A DNA stretch of 23,797 bases from Bacteroidota bacterium (GCA_947457085.1 CANGUS010000003.1:1-23797); one strand, 5' to 3'; shown: positions 15,105 through 23,314, numbered from the stretch's first letter. Numbers and translations are program-made. Notes: generated by a model not told the origin, from the letters alone.

Positions 15105-15121
15105 TAATTCATTAAGAGTTG

Positions 15122-15129
15122 CAAATGTA
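15122..15129 (-). promoter_or_regulatory. -7 box (TACATTTG) of tRNA-Pro
   Basis: Minus-strand TACATTTG, an exact TAnnTTTG match, 17 bp before the mature 5' end of tRNA-Pro; implies a leader of about 10 nt to be removed by RNase P. Confidence 0.5.
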
Positions 15130-15175
15130 AACTTTCCTTTTACAATTCCTAAAAAATAATTTAAAAACAAAAGAG

Positions 15176-15264
15176 CGGAGAGACAGGGATTCGAACCCTG
15201 GGTAGGATCTGACTCCTACGACGATTTAGCAAACCGCTCCCTTCGGCCACTCGGGCATCTCTCC
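15176..15264 (-). tRNA. tRNA-Ser (anticodon GCT)
   Basis: Class II tRNA on the minus strand, 89 nt: acceptor GGAGAGA with TCTCTCC, discriminator G, anticodon stem GCGGT/ATCGT with loop TTGCTAA giving anticodon GCT (Ser, codons AGC/AGU), a long variable arm (GTAGGAGTCAGATCCTAC) and T-arm CAGGGTTCGAATCCCTG. CCA is not encoded. It lies 71 bp upstream of tRNA-Pro on the same strand. Confidence 0.97.
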
Positions 15265-15293
15265 AGCTATAAAATTTGTTTTAAAGATCTTTA

Positions 15294-15311
15294 AAAATGA
15301 TTTCTCATTTT
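15294..15311 (-). terminator. Weak hairpin after the FKBP gene
   Basis: AAAATGA (15294-15300) and TCATTTT (15305-15311) form a 7-bp AT-rich stem with a 4-nt loop, 26 bp after the FKBP stop and followed on the minus strand by T-rich sequence. A second symmetric element, TTTTAAAGATCTTTAAAA (15279-15296), overlaps it. Either could end FKBP transcription; the stems are weak. Confidence 0.3.
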
Positions 15312-15337
15312 AGGAATGCGAAAATAAGGTTTATTTT

Positions 15338-15769
15338 TTAAATTGCCAATAATTCTACTTCAAATATTAATGTAGAGTGTGGTGCAATCAATGGACCCGT
15401 TTGTCGATCCCCATAAGCCAAGTGTGGTGGAAGATATAAACGCCATTTGCTGCCTACCGGCATTAATTGTACCGCTTGCGTCCAACCCATAATTACTTGA
15501 TTCAGTGGAAAACTTGCTGGTTGTTTGCGTTGAACCGAACTATCAAACACTCTACCATCAATTAATGTACCATGATAATGGCATTTTACGGTTTGGTTGG
15601 CTGTGGGTTTAGGGCCGTCACCCATTGTTAATACTTCGTATTGCAATCCACTTGGCAATGATACCACTTCGGGTCTTTTTGCGTTTTCTTCTAAAAATTT
15701 TCTTCCGGCTTCTAATGTTTCATTCATTTTTTTATTTTTTGCTTCTTGTAATTTATCAAATAGACTCAT
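15338..15769 (-). CDS. FKBP-type peptidyl-prolyl cis-trans isomerase (cytosolic)
   Basis: Prolyl isomerase of 143 residues that speeds folding. A short helical N-terminus (EAGRKFLEENAKRPEVVSLP, about 20-39) is followed by a complete FKBP domain: LPSGLQYEVL, YHGTLIDGRVFDSS (Tyr65, Phe75, Asp76), QVIMGWTQAVQLMPVGSKW (Val92, Ile93, Trp96), LAYGD (Tyr119) and HSTLIFEVELL (Phe136). All the usual active-site residues are present. There is no signal peptide, and the N-terminal dimerisation arm of FkpA/FKBP22 proteins is mostly missing. No promoter box close to the start was seen; a TATTTTTG at 15942-15949 on the minus strand would give a leader over 150 nt long. Confidence 0.93.
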   Translation of the reverse strand: MSLFDKLQEAKNKKMNETLEAGRKFLEENAKRPEVVSLPSGLQYEVLTMGDGPKPTANQTVKCHYHGTLIDGRVFDSSVQRKQPASFPLNQVIMGWTQAVQLMPVGSKWRLYLPPHLAYGDRQTGPLIAPHSTLIFEVELLAI

Positions 15770-16110
15770 GTTATTTTTTATTTAAACTATTTTTTTTTGG
15801 TACTTAATTTTAAAATATAAATATGTGTTTTTAAAATCCATTACTTTATGGAGGACTTATTTCATTTTCTTGTATTTGGCTCTTTTTCTGATGCACTGGT
15901 CATAATGTTGATTTTTTTTAGGTTAAATAAAATTGTTTAGTCAAAAATAATAACGAAACTTATTTTATTTTATTGTGGAGGTCTTAAAATTTTGTTAGAA
16001 TATCATCTCAGGGATTGCGCAAAAGGTGGATGGAGAGGTGAAGGAGGGTTGAGGAAAAACTGCTTAGTTTCAAGAAAACATGAAGAGAAAGTAAAGGATA
16101 TTATATTGGC
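15770..16110. other. Intergenic region between FKBP and restriction gene
   Basis: 341 bp with no convincing gene. It is AT-rich except for a purine-rich tract (about 16021-16056). A minus-strand TATTTTTG at 15942-15949 fits the -7 consensus and could serve FKBP. No clear terminator for the restriction-modification operon, no repeat and no attachment site was found. Confidence 0.5.
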
Positions 16111-17244
16111 TTATTCAATTGAAATAAAATTTTCGTAACTATTAATTTTTGCTTTATCTATTCTAAAATTCTTATCATCAATTTTTGTAATAAGTACACT
16201 ATCAAAACCAAGCTCATTTAGTTTTTCAATTGTTGCAGGTTCTCCCTCTTTCAAATTTAAAACCTTTCTTAGTAGCCAATCTGATAATGCTTTATTAGGG
16301 TCAGTCATTAATGCCTTTGAGTTATCTTGACAGAGTTTAGCATTAAAAACTTCACCAGTTGGTATTTCTAAGTTAAATTTTTCATCTCTTTTAGGAAAGA
16401 AATTAGGATATTGTTTATGAATTTCAATAGGTACAGGAATATATACTTCTCCTATATCCCTTTTTCTTCCTCCAGCATTCCATTGATTTAATCCACTTTT
16501 TTCGTAAACAAATTTTTCTTTATTTTTTAGCCCATATAAAGGAAGTATTGCATAATTAATTCCTTTAATTAATTTATCTTTTGCTACTAAAAGAGATTTG
16601 TCTTCAAATATTTCAAGTAATAAATTAAATGGGTCTTGAATTATTTCAATTGGTAAATGGAATGCTTTTTTAGGAATAATAAATTTTCTAAATAAAGTGC
16701 TTTTTGAATAATTAAATGAATATGAATTTATTCCATCTTCAAATTGTAAACTAGCATTATTTTCTTTTACAGAATTTATATTATCAATATCTATAAAACC
16801 ATAATCTGTTTCAAATAATATTAGTTCATTTTCTTTTCTTGCTACAATATGATAAAGTGAATTTTTAATATTATACAATCTTGTTGCTAATGAAATTCTA
16901 TCATTTCTATATTCTGCTAATTTATTTGCAAGATCTATTCCTTTAAATTCTGATAATGATTTGGAAAGAGAATTAAATTCTGCTACCTTTTCATTACTAT
17001 TATTTGAATTGCATGTAAATGTTTTTAACCCGACTCCCATTGAATTATAATTTGCATCAAATGCCGTATCAGATCGAGATAAATTAGCTGCATTAAAACT
17101 TTTACAAAAGATATTTTCTGCTACACGATAGTTTATAAAAGGTACAGCACTTTCGCTGAATAAACCTGAAAGTTTTGAAACAGCTGATAAAAGTTTTAAA
17201 TAATTACCTTTATTTTCAATATCTATTTCTGCAAATGATTTCAT
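16111..17244 (-). CDS. Type II restriction endonuclease with B3-like C-terminal domain
   Basis: Presumed restriction partner of the adjacent cytosine-5 methyltransferase. The protein has 377 residues. The C-terminal part (about 249-335: SGLNQWNAGGRKRDIGEVYI, then VPIEIHKQYPNFFP and FNAKLCQDNSKALMTDPNKALSDW) resembles the B3-like DNA-binding domain described for BfiI, NgoFVII and EcoRII. The N-terminal part (about 30-100) has the conserved-looking stretch YRVAENIFCKSF, NLSRSDTAFDA and GVGLKTF (Glu43, Asp59, Asp63, Lys74), which could be a divergent PD-(D/E)XK site. I saw no HxK PLD motif as in BfiI. The start codon overlaps the methyltransferase stop (ATGA), so the pair is translationally coupled. 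Recognition sequence unknown. Codon use is very AT-rich. Confidence 0.8.
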   Translation of the reverse strand: MKSFAEIDIENKGNYLKLLSAVSKLSGLFSESAVPFINYRVAENIFCKSFNAANLSRSDTAFDANYNSMGVGLKTFTCNSNNSNEKVAEFNSLSKSLSEFKGIDLANKLAEYRNDRISLATRLYNIKNSLYHIVARKENELILFETDYGFIDIDNINSVKENNASLQFEDGINSYSFNYSKSTLFRKFIIPKKAFHLPIEIIQDPFNLLLEIFEDKSLLVAKDKLIKGINYAILPLYGLKNKEKFVYEKSGLNQWNAGGRKRDIGEVYIPVPIEIHKQYPNFFPKRDEKFNLEIPTGEVFNAKLCQDNSKALMTDPNKALSDWLLRKVLNLKEGEPATIEKLNELGFDSVLITKIDDKNFRIDKAKINSYENFISIE

Positions 17245-18470
17245 AATACTTTTATTATTTCATTACCTATTCTTTCAATTAATGATGTTGTAACAGAATT
17301 ACCTGCTTGCATATATAATTTACTATTTGCTATTTTAGGAAGTTTATATTTTTTCATTGGATATCCTTGAAAAGCAAAACATTCTTTTGGTGTTAATTTT
17401 CTGATACCAAAATCATCTTTTACTAAAGGCACATTATGTCCCCCTGCTCCCATGTTTGCAGTTAATGTAGGACAAACTTTATTCTTATTTTCTCTTACAT
17501 ATACACGTCTCCATTGATAAACTGTATCTTTTGAAATCATAGTTTTTTCTAATTCAGGATAATATTGATGTGTATTTTTATAATAAAAAATATCGTCTTG
17601 TTTTCCTTTTTCTAAAATATCATGAATTGTCTTTGTCAATTTTATTTCAGTTGGGAATTTAAAGTCATGCCATTTAGAAACTTGTTTTGAGTCGAAAGCT
17701 ACTATAAAAATTCTTTCTCTATTTTGTGGCACATTTGCATGTGTCATTGAATTTAAAACTTTATGAAAAACTTTATATCCTAATTTTTTTTCTAATGTTT
17801 CTAATATTACTTGAAATGTTTTTCCTTCATCATGTGAAACTAAATTTTTTACATTCTCTAAAAAAACTACTTTAGGTTTGTGTTTTTCAATGATTTGTTC
17901 TAAATCAAAAAATAATGTGCCTCTTGTATCTGTAAATCCTTTTTGATAACCTGCAATTGAAAATGCTTGACAAGGAAATCCTGCACATAAAATATCAAAA
18001 TTTTTAGGGATATAATTTTTAGTTGTATCTTTAGTAATATCTCCGAAAGGTACTTCTCCAAAATTTTCTCTGTAAGTAATTTTTGCATCTGGGTTCCATT
18101 CACTCGTATAGATACATTTACCACCTACATTTTGCAATGCTATTCTGAAACCTCCAATTCCGGCAAATAAATCAATAAATTTAAAATTATAATTTTCAGG
18201 TGTTGGAAATGGAACTTTTTCAACTTCATATAAAAGTTGTTGTACGGCCATTTCTTCAACCAAATAAATATTTTCTTCTTGTTCTTTATATTGTAAAAAA
18301 TCTTCAATAATAGAATTAGCTTCTTCTTTATAATGATCCGATAATCCATTTTTATAATTATTTAAATAATGAGTAACCACAGCTTTTCTATTATCCTCTG
18401 GTTCTATAATTCTTATCTTGAATTTTTTTCCATCAAATTCATCAATTGATATTTTTTCGTTTATATTCAT
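17241..18470 (-). CDS. DNA (cytosine-5)-methyltransferase of type II R-M system
   Basis: Transfers a methyl group from AdoMet to C5 of cytosine in the recognition site and so protects host DNA. The protein has 409 residues. Motifs in order: I FIDLFAGIGGFRIA (98-111), IV GFPCQAFSIAG with catalytic Cys167, VI FLENVKNL (Glu205, Asn206), VIII PQNRERIFIVAF (about 248-259), a target-recognition region (about 260-345 with WRRVYVRENKNKVCPTLTAN), IX RKLTPKECFAFQGYP and X LYMQAGNSV. The ~95 residues before motif I form an acidic, lysine-rich extension not normally present in M.HhaI-like enzymes. The gene overlaps C upstream and R downstream by 4 bp each. Confidence 0.95.
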   Translation of the reverse strand: MNINEKISIDEFDGKKFKIRIIEPEDNRKAVVTHYLNNYKNGLSDHYKEEANSIIEDFLQYKEQEENIYLVEEMAVQQLLYEVEKVPFPTPENYNFKFIDLFAGIGGFRIALQNVGGKCIYTSEWNPDAKITYRENFGEVPFGDITKDTTKNYIPKNFDILCAGFPCQAFSIAGYQKGFTDTRGTLFFDLEQIIEKHKPKVVFLENVKNLVSHDEGKTFQVILETLEKKLGYKVFHKVLNSMTHANVPQNRERIFIVAFDSKQVSKWHDFKFPTEIKLTKTIHDILEKGKQDDIFYYKNTHQYYPELEKTMISKDTVYQWRRVYVRENKNKVCPTLTANMGAGGHNVPLVKDDFGIRKLTPKECFAFQGYPMKKYKLPKIANSKLYMQAGNSVTTSLIERIGNEIIKVL

Positions 18471-18682
18471 TTGTCAAAAAAATATTCTAAAGGTTTATTA
18501 TAATAATTTGCAAGTATGTAAAGCTTTGATGCACTAATTTTTTTTGCACCATTTTCAATTTTAGATAAGTTACTTTGAGTCATAACTTTATCCTCTTGCA
18601 CTTTTTTTTGAGTATATCCTAACTCTTCTCGTGCATTCACTAATTGGTGTGAAATAAATTGATTGATTTTCTTTTCGTTCAT
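18467..18682 (-). CDS. Xre-family controller protein of R-M system
   Basis: Small DNA-binding protein of 71 residues with a single helix-turn-helix of the lambda-repressor/Xre type: NAREELGYTQKKVQEDKV, MTQSNLSKIENGAKKISASK, LYILANYYNKPLEYFF. Size, fold and place directly upstream of a methyltransferase gene (4-bp overlap) match the C proteins that time expression of restriction genes. An array of TATTC/GAATA half-sites begins 3 bp upstream of its start, consistent with autoregulation. In classical systems C comes before R; here it precedes M and R in one operon, so it would regulate all three. Confidence 0.88.
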   Translation of the reverse strand: MNEKKINQFISHQLVNAREELGYTQKKVQEDKVMTQSNLSKIENGAKKISASKLYILANYYNKPLEYFFDK

Positions 18683-18685
18683 AAT

Positions 18686-18754
18686 TATTCGAGAATATAA
18701 AATATTCCATTATGCAATATTCGATACAACAAATGGCTATTCCATTTTGGAATA
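18686..18754. promoter_or_regulatory. Putative C-protein operator array
   Basis: Six half-sites TATTC or GAATA occur in 69 bp just upstream of the controller gene: 18686-18690, 18693-18697, 18703-18707, 18718-18722, 18738-18742 and 18750-18754. They form three palindromes: TATTC-GA-GAATA (18686-18697), GAATAT-AAA-ATATTC (18693-18707, sharing GAATA with the first) and TATTCCA-TTT-TGGAATA (18738-18754). This matches the paired C-box arrangement of type II systems. Binding by the adjacent Xre protein is inferred. Confidence 0.6.
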
Positions 18755-18882
18755 TTTTAGTAAATCCCTTCTTTTTTCTTCCTCCATCTCCCCACTCCTC
18801 TAAAAAAGCATTCAAGGTTTTTGTAGATTTATTTTTTAGCGGATGGGTTAAATTTCTATTGGATTGCCGTATCTTTAATTCA

Positions 18883-19617
18883 ATGATGGATCATTTGGTA
18901 TACTTTTTATTGTTGGCTTTGTTGGCCGAAATATTGGGCACGATGGGGGGTTTTGGTTCATCGTTGTTTTTTGTGCCCATTGCGAGTTATTTTCTGGATT
19001 TTCAATCGGTATTGGGCATCACGGGCTTGTTTCATGTAACGAGCAATCTTTCTAAAATAGCCTTGTTTAGAAATGGTTTCGATAAAAAATTGGTTATTTC
19101 TGTGGGCCTTCCTGCTGTACTATTTGTGGTAGTGGGGGCATGGCTGAGCCATTGGATAGATACGCGTTACTTAGAAATTGCATTGGCTATTTTTTTATTG
19201 GGCAGCAGTTTGGTATTGCTTCTTTTTAAAAAGTTGGTATTGCCTGCCAATCAACCCAACGCGGTATTGGGGGGTGCTTTTTCGGGTTTGGTAGCGGGCA
19301 TGGTTGGTACGGGAGGCGCCATACGAGGCATTACCTTGTCGGCTTTTAATTTACAAACGGAGGTTTTTATTGCTACTTCGGCCATCATTGATTTGGGCAT
19401 CGACACGAGCCGAAGCATAGTGTATGCGGCCAATGGTTATGTGCATCGCGCCGATTTGTATTTAATTCCTTGGCTATTGGTGGTGAGTGGTTTGGGCACA
19501 TGGATTGGGAAACAAATTTTGAAAAAGGTGAGTGCCAAACATTTTAAAACCCTGGTATTGGTTTTTATTTTCATCACCGGTTTGGTAACTTTATATGGGG
19601 TGTTGCAAAAGGGCTAA
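18883..19617 (+). CDS. TauE/SafE-family membrane permease
   Basis: Putative anion transporter (the family includes sulfite/sulfonate and related exporters). From the ATG at 18883 it has 244 residues with about eight hydrophobic segments. The family features are a glycine-rich N-terminal signature (LAEILGTMGGFGSSLFFVPI) and its internal repeat (GGAFSGLVAGMVGTGGAIRG). The frame is open from 18712, but the extra 57 residues (NPFFFLPPSPHSSKK and so on) are not family-like and overlap the C-protein operator, so the later start is preferred. Base composition is less AT-rich than the R-M genes beside it. A near-consensus TATCTTTA lies at 18870-18877. Confidence 0.85.
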   Translation: MMDHLVYFLLLALLAEILGTMGGFGSSLFFVPIASYFLDFQSVLGITGLFHVTSNLSKIALFRNGFDKKLVISVGLPAVLFVVVGAWLSHWIDTRYLEIALAIFLLGSSLVLLLFKKLVLPANQPNAVLGGAFSGLVAGMVGTGGAIRGITLSAFNLQTEVFIATSAIIDLGIDTSRSIVYAANGYVHRADLYLIPWLLVVSGLGTWIGKQILKKVSAKHFKTLVLVFIFITGLVTLYGVLQKG

Positions 19618-19677
19618 AGCGTTTTAAAATCAATCGTTTGTGTATGTTAATGGAGAAAATAATTTATTTATTGGCAT

Positions 19678-19685
19678 TACATTTG
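19678..19685 (+). promoter_or_regulatory. -7 box (TACATTTG) upstream of the exported-protein gene
   Basis: Exact TAnnTTTG match 15 bp before the ATG at 19701. It would serve the small exported protein and probably the large propeller gene behind it, since no box was seen in the 41-bp gap between them. Confidence 0.45.
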
Positions 19686-19700
19686 TTATCATAATATGTT

Positions 19701-20126
19701 ATGCAAAAAATAAGTAAGATGAAACAGCCTTTTATTTTTATATGGATATGCGTGCTGATGTGTGGATCGATTCGCTCCATCGCACAAGAAAAAGCACTGC
19801 CTTCTTGGGTAGCTATGATTGATAATCCGAAGGTGAATTATTTTGTAGCGGTACAAACTTTTTCAGATTATTGGAAAGGGAAAATAAAACCCATTGAAGA
19901 AATGGATATTAAAGACCTGGAGGCTTTGACTGCTGAGGAAAAAGCCGCTCGCAAAACCTATTTTGAAAACTTAACTCAAACAGAACGGGCTGAATTTGAT
20001 ATTCTTCAATATCATTACAAACGCTTTAAGCAATGGAAAAAAGATGTGCTTCCCTTTGTGCAAGAAGATGGTCGAATTCTTTCGAATGAAGAACGAATGG
20101 CTATTTGGGAACAACAGCAGAAGTAA
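19701..20126 (+). CDS. Small exported protein of unknown function
   Basis: The protein has 141 residues (135 if started at the second in-frame ATG, 19719). A signal peptide (KQPFIFIWICVLMCGSIRSI, then AQ) precedes a compact, charged, mostly helical domain: PSWVAMIDNPKVNYFVAVQT, FSDYWKGKIKP, then acidic stretches (DIKDLEALTAEEKAARKTYF) and a basic tail (HYKRFKQWKKD). No cysteine follows the signal peptide closely, so it is probably not a lipoprotein. I do not recognise the family. It is 41 bp upstream of the giant propeller gene and may share its operon. Confidence 0.75.
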   Translation: MQKISKMKQPFIFIWICVLMCGSIRSIAQEKALPSWVAMIDNPKVNYFVAVQTFSDYWKGKIKPIEEMDIKDLEALTAEEKAARKTYFENLTQTERAEFDILQYHYKRFKQWKKDVLPFVQEDGRILSNEERMAIWEQQQK

Positions 20127-20167
20127 TTATTCATTGTTAGCATATATCATTCATTAAAATAGTTCAA

Positions 20168-23100
20168 ATGCAATATTTATATCCACGTTTTATTTTCCAA
20201 CTGATGTTTGGATTGGTTGTTATTCTATTTTTTAGCCAAGCTGTATGCGGTCAAAGTGCCAATTGGAGTGCGGTTTTACCCAACACATTTCCAACAAATG
20301 CCAGCGGACAAATTCATGGGCTTACGCGGGTGAGTCAGTTAAAGTTTCATCCTAGCTTGGCTACTAAACGATATGCAATTAGTGCACGGGGTGGTTTGTT
20401 TATTTCTACCAACAGTGGTGCCAATTGGACGGTAGCGCCTGGTTGTGATATTATGCCAACAGTGCGATTGGCCTCGGTTTGCATCGATCATACCAATGAT
20501 CAAATTTTATATTTGGGTACGGGCGATCACAATTATTATTATGCGGGTAGTGGGGTTTATAAATCAACCAATGGAGGCACTACGTTCAGCTATATTGGTT
20601 TGGCGGGCAAGCTTGTCGTTGATATGATTATGGATCCTTTGGACAATCAAAAAATTGTGGCGCTTACGCAAACGGGTATTTATAAAACAAACAATGGCGG
20701 CACTACTTGGACCTTGACATCGGCTAGTTTTGCGGGAGATGATTTAAAACAAAAAACACCTACTTCTCGAGTTTTATATGCCACTTCAAATGCTACTGCT
20801 TTTTATCGTTCTACCGATTTTGGAGATACTTGGACCCAAATAACGGCAGGTATTGTGTTGCCTACAGGCATTACAACGGGTGCGGGTTGCAGGGTAGCGG
20901 TTACACCTGCTGATACCAATATAGTTTATTTAGGCATGGTGACCAATGGAGGTATGATTTATAAATCTGTTGATGGAGGTAGCAACTTTACGGCTATTAA
21001 AACAGCGGCTAGCCCTTACTTAACGTATTATGATAATTTGTCGACCTCATCGGGTCAGGGGGATTATAATTTTGGAATTGGCGTTGATCGAAACAATGCG
21101 AATATTTTGTATTTGGTATCGCACAACAATTGGAAGTCGACAGATGGCGGCGTTACTTGGACACAACTAACAAACTGGTGGTTAAAATGCCATACAGATA
21201 TGCATCAAATTGAAACCAATCCTTACAACAATAATGAACTCTATAATATGAATGATGGAGGTGTATTTTTAAGTACTGATGGCGGCAGTAATTGGACACC
21301 TAAAAGTGATGGCATGAATGGGTATGAAATTTACCATGGAAATTGTAGTCCTACTCGAAGAGATATGATCAGTATAGGCACGCAAGACAATGGTGAATTA
21401 TATTCGACCACCACAGCTTGGTTTACCAACCGAGGTGGGGATTGGGGATCGCAATGTGCATTTGATTATCGAAGCAATAGCTCGATGGTATATTACTATC
21501 AAAATAATAAACGCAGGTTGGTTAATGGCAGTGATGCTACCTATGGATTGCCTGCAAGAGTTACCAATGTAGATGATATTGCCTTTCATAGAAGCGATGC
21601 CAACCTTGCCTTTTTGGGCGATTCATTTATATACCGAACCAACAATTTAACCGCTACTACCCCTACTTGGACTCAAATAGGAAACACGGGAAGAGTAATT
21701 AAAGCCATGCATGCTGCTTTTGATAATGCCAATGTATTGTATGTGATTACAGATGATGGAAACATTCGCGTGAGCCAAAATGCATTGAGTGCAACGCCTA
21801 CGTTTACTACTTATGCCTTGCCGAATACAACGAATATAAAAGCGAGTATTACTACCATTACTGCCGTTCCGGGTACGGTGTATATTACTGCTAATACGAG
21901 AGTATATAAATCGACCGACTATGGCGCTACCTGGACCAATATAACCTATAATTTACCTTCGGTGAATCATGTAAAAATATTGGCGGATGAATATTTTTCT
22001 ACGAATCAATTGGTTTTTGTAGCGAGCAATAATACGGTGTATTATAAAACTGGCAATGCCACTACTTGGACGATTTTTAATACCAATTTACCATCTAGAA
22101 CAGAGGCAATTGATTTATCGATTTTCAATGATGGTACTTCCAATACCTCTTTGCGATATGCAAGTTATGGTAGGAGTATGTGGGAAACACCCATTACGAA
22201 TTTGAGGGCCTTGGCTGCTAATTTTAGTGCCAATAATTTAAATCCTTGTGTAGGCGCAACGGTTCAATTTTCTGATTTATCAACCGGAGGAGTGACTAGC
22301 AGAACCTGGTCGTTTCCGGGGGGAACGCCTAGTAGCTCTACAGCGGTCAATCCTACGGTAGTGTATAATAGCGTGGGCAGTTTCAATGTTTCTTTAGTTG
22401 TTTCAGATGGCGTAACAACTAGTACTGCTAGCCAAAGCAATTATATTTCTACCGCTGGCGAACAGATACCCTTGAGTGAAAATTTTGAAGGAGTGAATGA
22501 TCCACCTACCAATTGGTTGAATATAGACAACAGCACACAAAATGTGAAATGGGTGAAAACAAATACTGCGAGTGGCTTTGGCAGTGGTGGTAGCAGTATG
22601 ATGTTTGATAATTATTCTTGGAATAATCCGGGTGAAAAAGATGAACTGCAATTGAAACGAATTGATTTAAGTGGTTACTCTAAACCTATTCTTTATTTCG
22701 ATGTAGCTTATCAGGCCTATACAGGTTATGCTGATACTTTACATGTATTATTGTCTACCAATTGCGGGAGCACATTTACTAAAGTTTATACGAAAGGAGG
22801 GGCTGTTTTAGCGAGTGCGGGAAGTGGTACCAATAATTTTGTGCCAAGCGCTGCACAATGGCGAACAGATAGTATTAATTTATCGGCTTATGCCGGTCAG
22901 CAAAATGTGGTTATTCAATTTCAAAATGTGAATGGGTATGGCAATAAGTTATACCTAGATAACATTCATGTAAAAGGATCACCCATTGCTAATTTTACTG
23001 CTACGCCTACCACTGTGTGTGTGAATAATAATGTACAATTTAATAATACCAGCACTGGAAGTGCAACTGCTTATGCATGGTCATTTGCTGGAGGAACGCC

Positions 23101-23314
23101 TAGTACTTCCACATTGGCCAATCCGACTATCCATTATACCACCGCTGGTACATATGCTGTATCGCTAACGGCAAGCAATGCTATGGGCTCGAATACGAAA
23201 ACAACGGCCAATTATATTACCGTGAATACCTGTTTAATTACTTTAAATTTAAAAAGCGTTTTTAGAGGGTTATTATGTTTCTTCGAACTTGATGAGTCCT
23301 GTTTTATTGAATGA
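20168..23314 (+). CDS. Large secreted BNR-propeller/PKD protein, frameshifted near its C-terminus
   Basis: The open frame gives 1048 residues. A signal peptide (about 1-29, ending AVCGQ) is followed by a sortilin/VPS10-like propeller with BNR/Asp-box repeats of the form SxDGGxTW: STNSGANW (80-87), STNGGTTF (~131), TNNGGTTW (~173), STDFGDTW (~214), SVDGGSNF (~266), STDGGVTW (~323), STDGGSNW (~368), STDYGATW (~581). Then come a PKD domain (about 681-757), a MAM/jelly-roll-like domain (about 760-935, SENFEGVNDPPTNW) and a second PKD (about 937-1018). The last ~25 residues (SVFRGLLCFFELDESCFIE) look wrong: one extra A in the run 23251-23255 shifts the frame. In the other frame the chain continues. 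Such proteins are usually type IX substrates; no catalytic residues are evident. Confidence 0.85.
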   Translation: MQYLYPRFIFQLMFGLVVILFFSQAVCGQSANWSAVLPNTFPTNASGQIHGLTRVSQLKFHPSLATKRYAISARGGLFISTNSGANWTVAPGCDIMPTVRLASVCIDHTNDQILYLGTGDHNYYYAGSGVYKSTNGGTTFSYIGLAGKLVVDMIMDPLDNQKIVALTQTGIYKTNNGGTTWTLTSASFAGDDLKQKTPTSRVLYATSNATAFYRSTDFGDTWTQITAGIVLPTGITTGAGCRVAVTPADTNIVYLGMVTNGGMIYKSVDGGSNFTAIKTAASPYLTYYDNLSTSSGQGDYNFGIGVDRNNANILYLVSHNNWKSTDGGVTWTQLTNWWLKCHTDMHQIETNPYNNNELYNMNDGGVFLSTDGGSNWTPKSDGMNGYEIYHGNCSPTRRDMISIGTQDNGELYSTTTAWFTNRGGDWGSQCAFDYRSNSSMVYYYQNNKRRLVNGSDATYGLPARVTNVDDIAFHRSDANLAFLGDSFIYRTNNLTATTPTWTQIGNTGRVIKAMHAAFDNANVLYVITDDGNIRVSQNALSATPTFTTYALPNTTNIKASITTITAVPGTVYITANTRVYKSTDYGATWTNITYNLPSVNHVKILADEYFSTNQLVFVASNNTVYYKTGNATTWTIFNTNLPSRTEAIDLSIFNDGTSNTSLRYASYGRSMWETPITNLRALAANFSANNLNPCVGATVQFSDLSTGGVTSRTWSFPGGTPSSSTAVNPTVVYNSVGSFNVSLVVSDGVTTSTASQSNYISTAGEQIPLSENFEGVNDPPTNWLNIDNSTQNVKWVKTNTASGFGSGGSSMMFDNYSWNNPGEKDELQLKRIDLSGYSKPILYFDVAYQAYTGYADTLHVLLSTNCGSTFTKVYTKGGAVLASAGSGTNNFVPSAAQWRTDSINLSAYAGQQNVVIQFQNVNGYGNKLYLDNIHVKGSPIANFTATPTTVCVNNNVQFNNTSTGSATAYAWSFAGGTPSTSTLANPTIHYTTAGTYAVSLTASNAMGSNTKTTANYITVNTCLITLNLKSVFRGLLCFFELDESCFIE

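Noticed and set aside
14843..15115. Plus-strand open frame of 90 codons covering the tRNA-Pro region
   Set aside because: It runs antisense through the tRNA (DRIRTCDPLVPNQ is the familiar false peptide from a tRNA complement) and overlaps the end of the YwqK-like gene.
16111..17244. PLD-type (HxK) catalytic motif in the restriction nuclease
   Set aside because: I looked for an HxK motif as in BfiI/NgoFVII and found none, so the enzyme was not called a PLD nuclease.
18686..18754. Short repeated TATTC units as a possible CRISPR
   Set aside because: Units of 5-7 bp with irregular spacing and inverted order, no spacer structure and no cas genes; an operator array explains them better.
16021..18801. 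Purine and pyrimidine tracts as terminal inverted repeats of an inserted element
   Set aside because: The two tracts share only general composition and a 7-base match; no convincing inverted repeat could be aligned.
18712..18882. N-terminal extension of the TauE/SafE gene from ATG 18712
   Set aside because: It crosses the operator array and adds a proline/lysine-rich stretch unlike the family; ATG 18883 precedes the first membrane segment.
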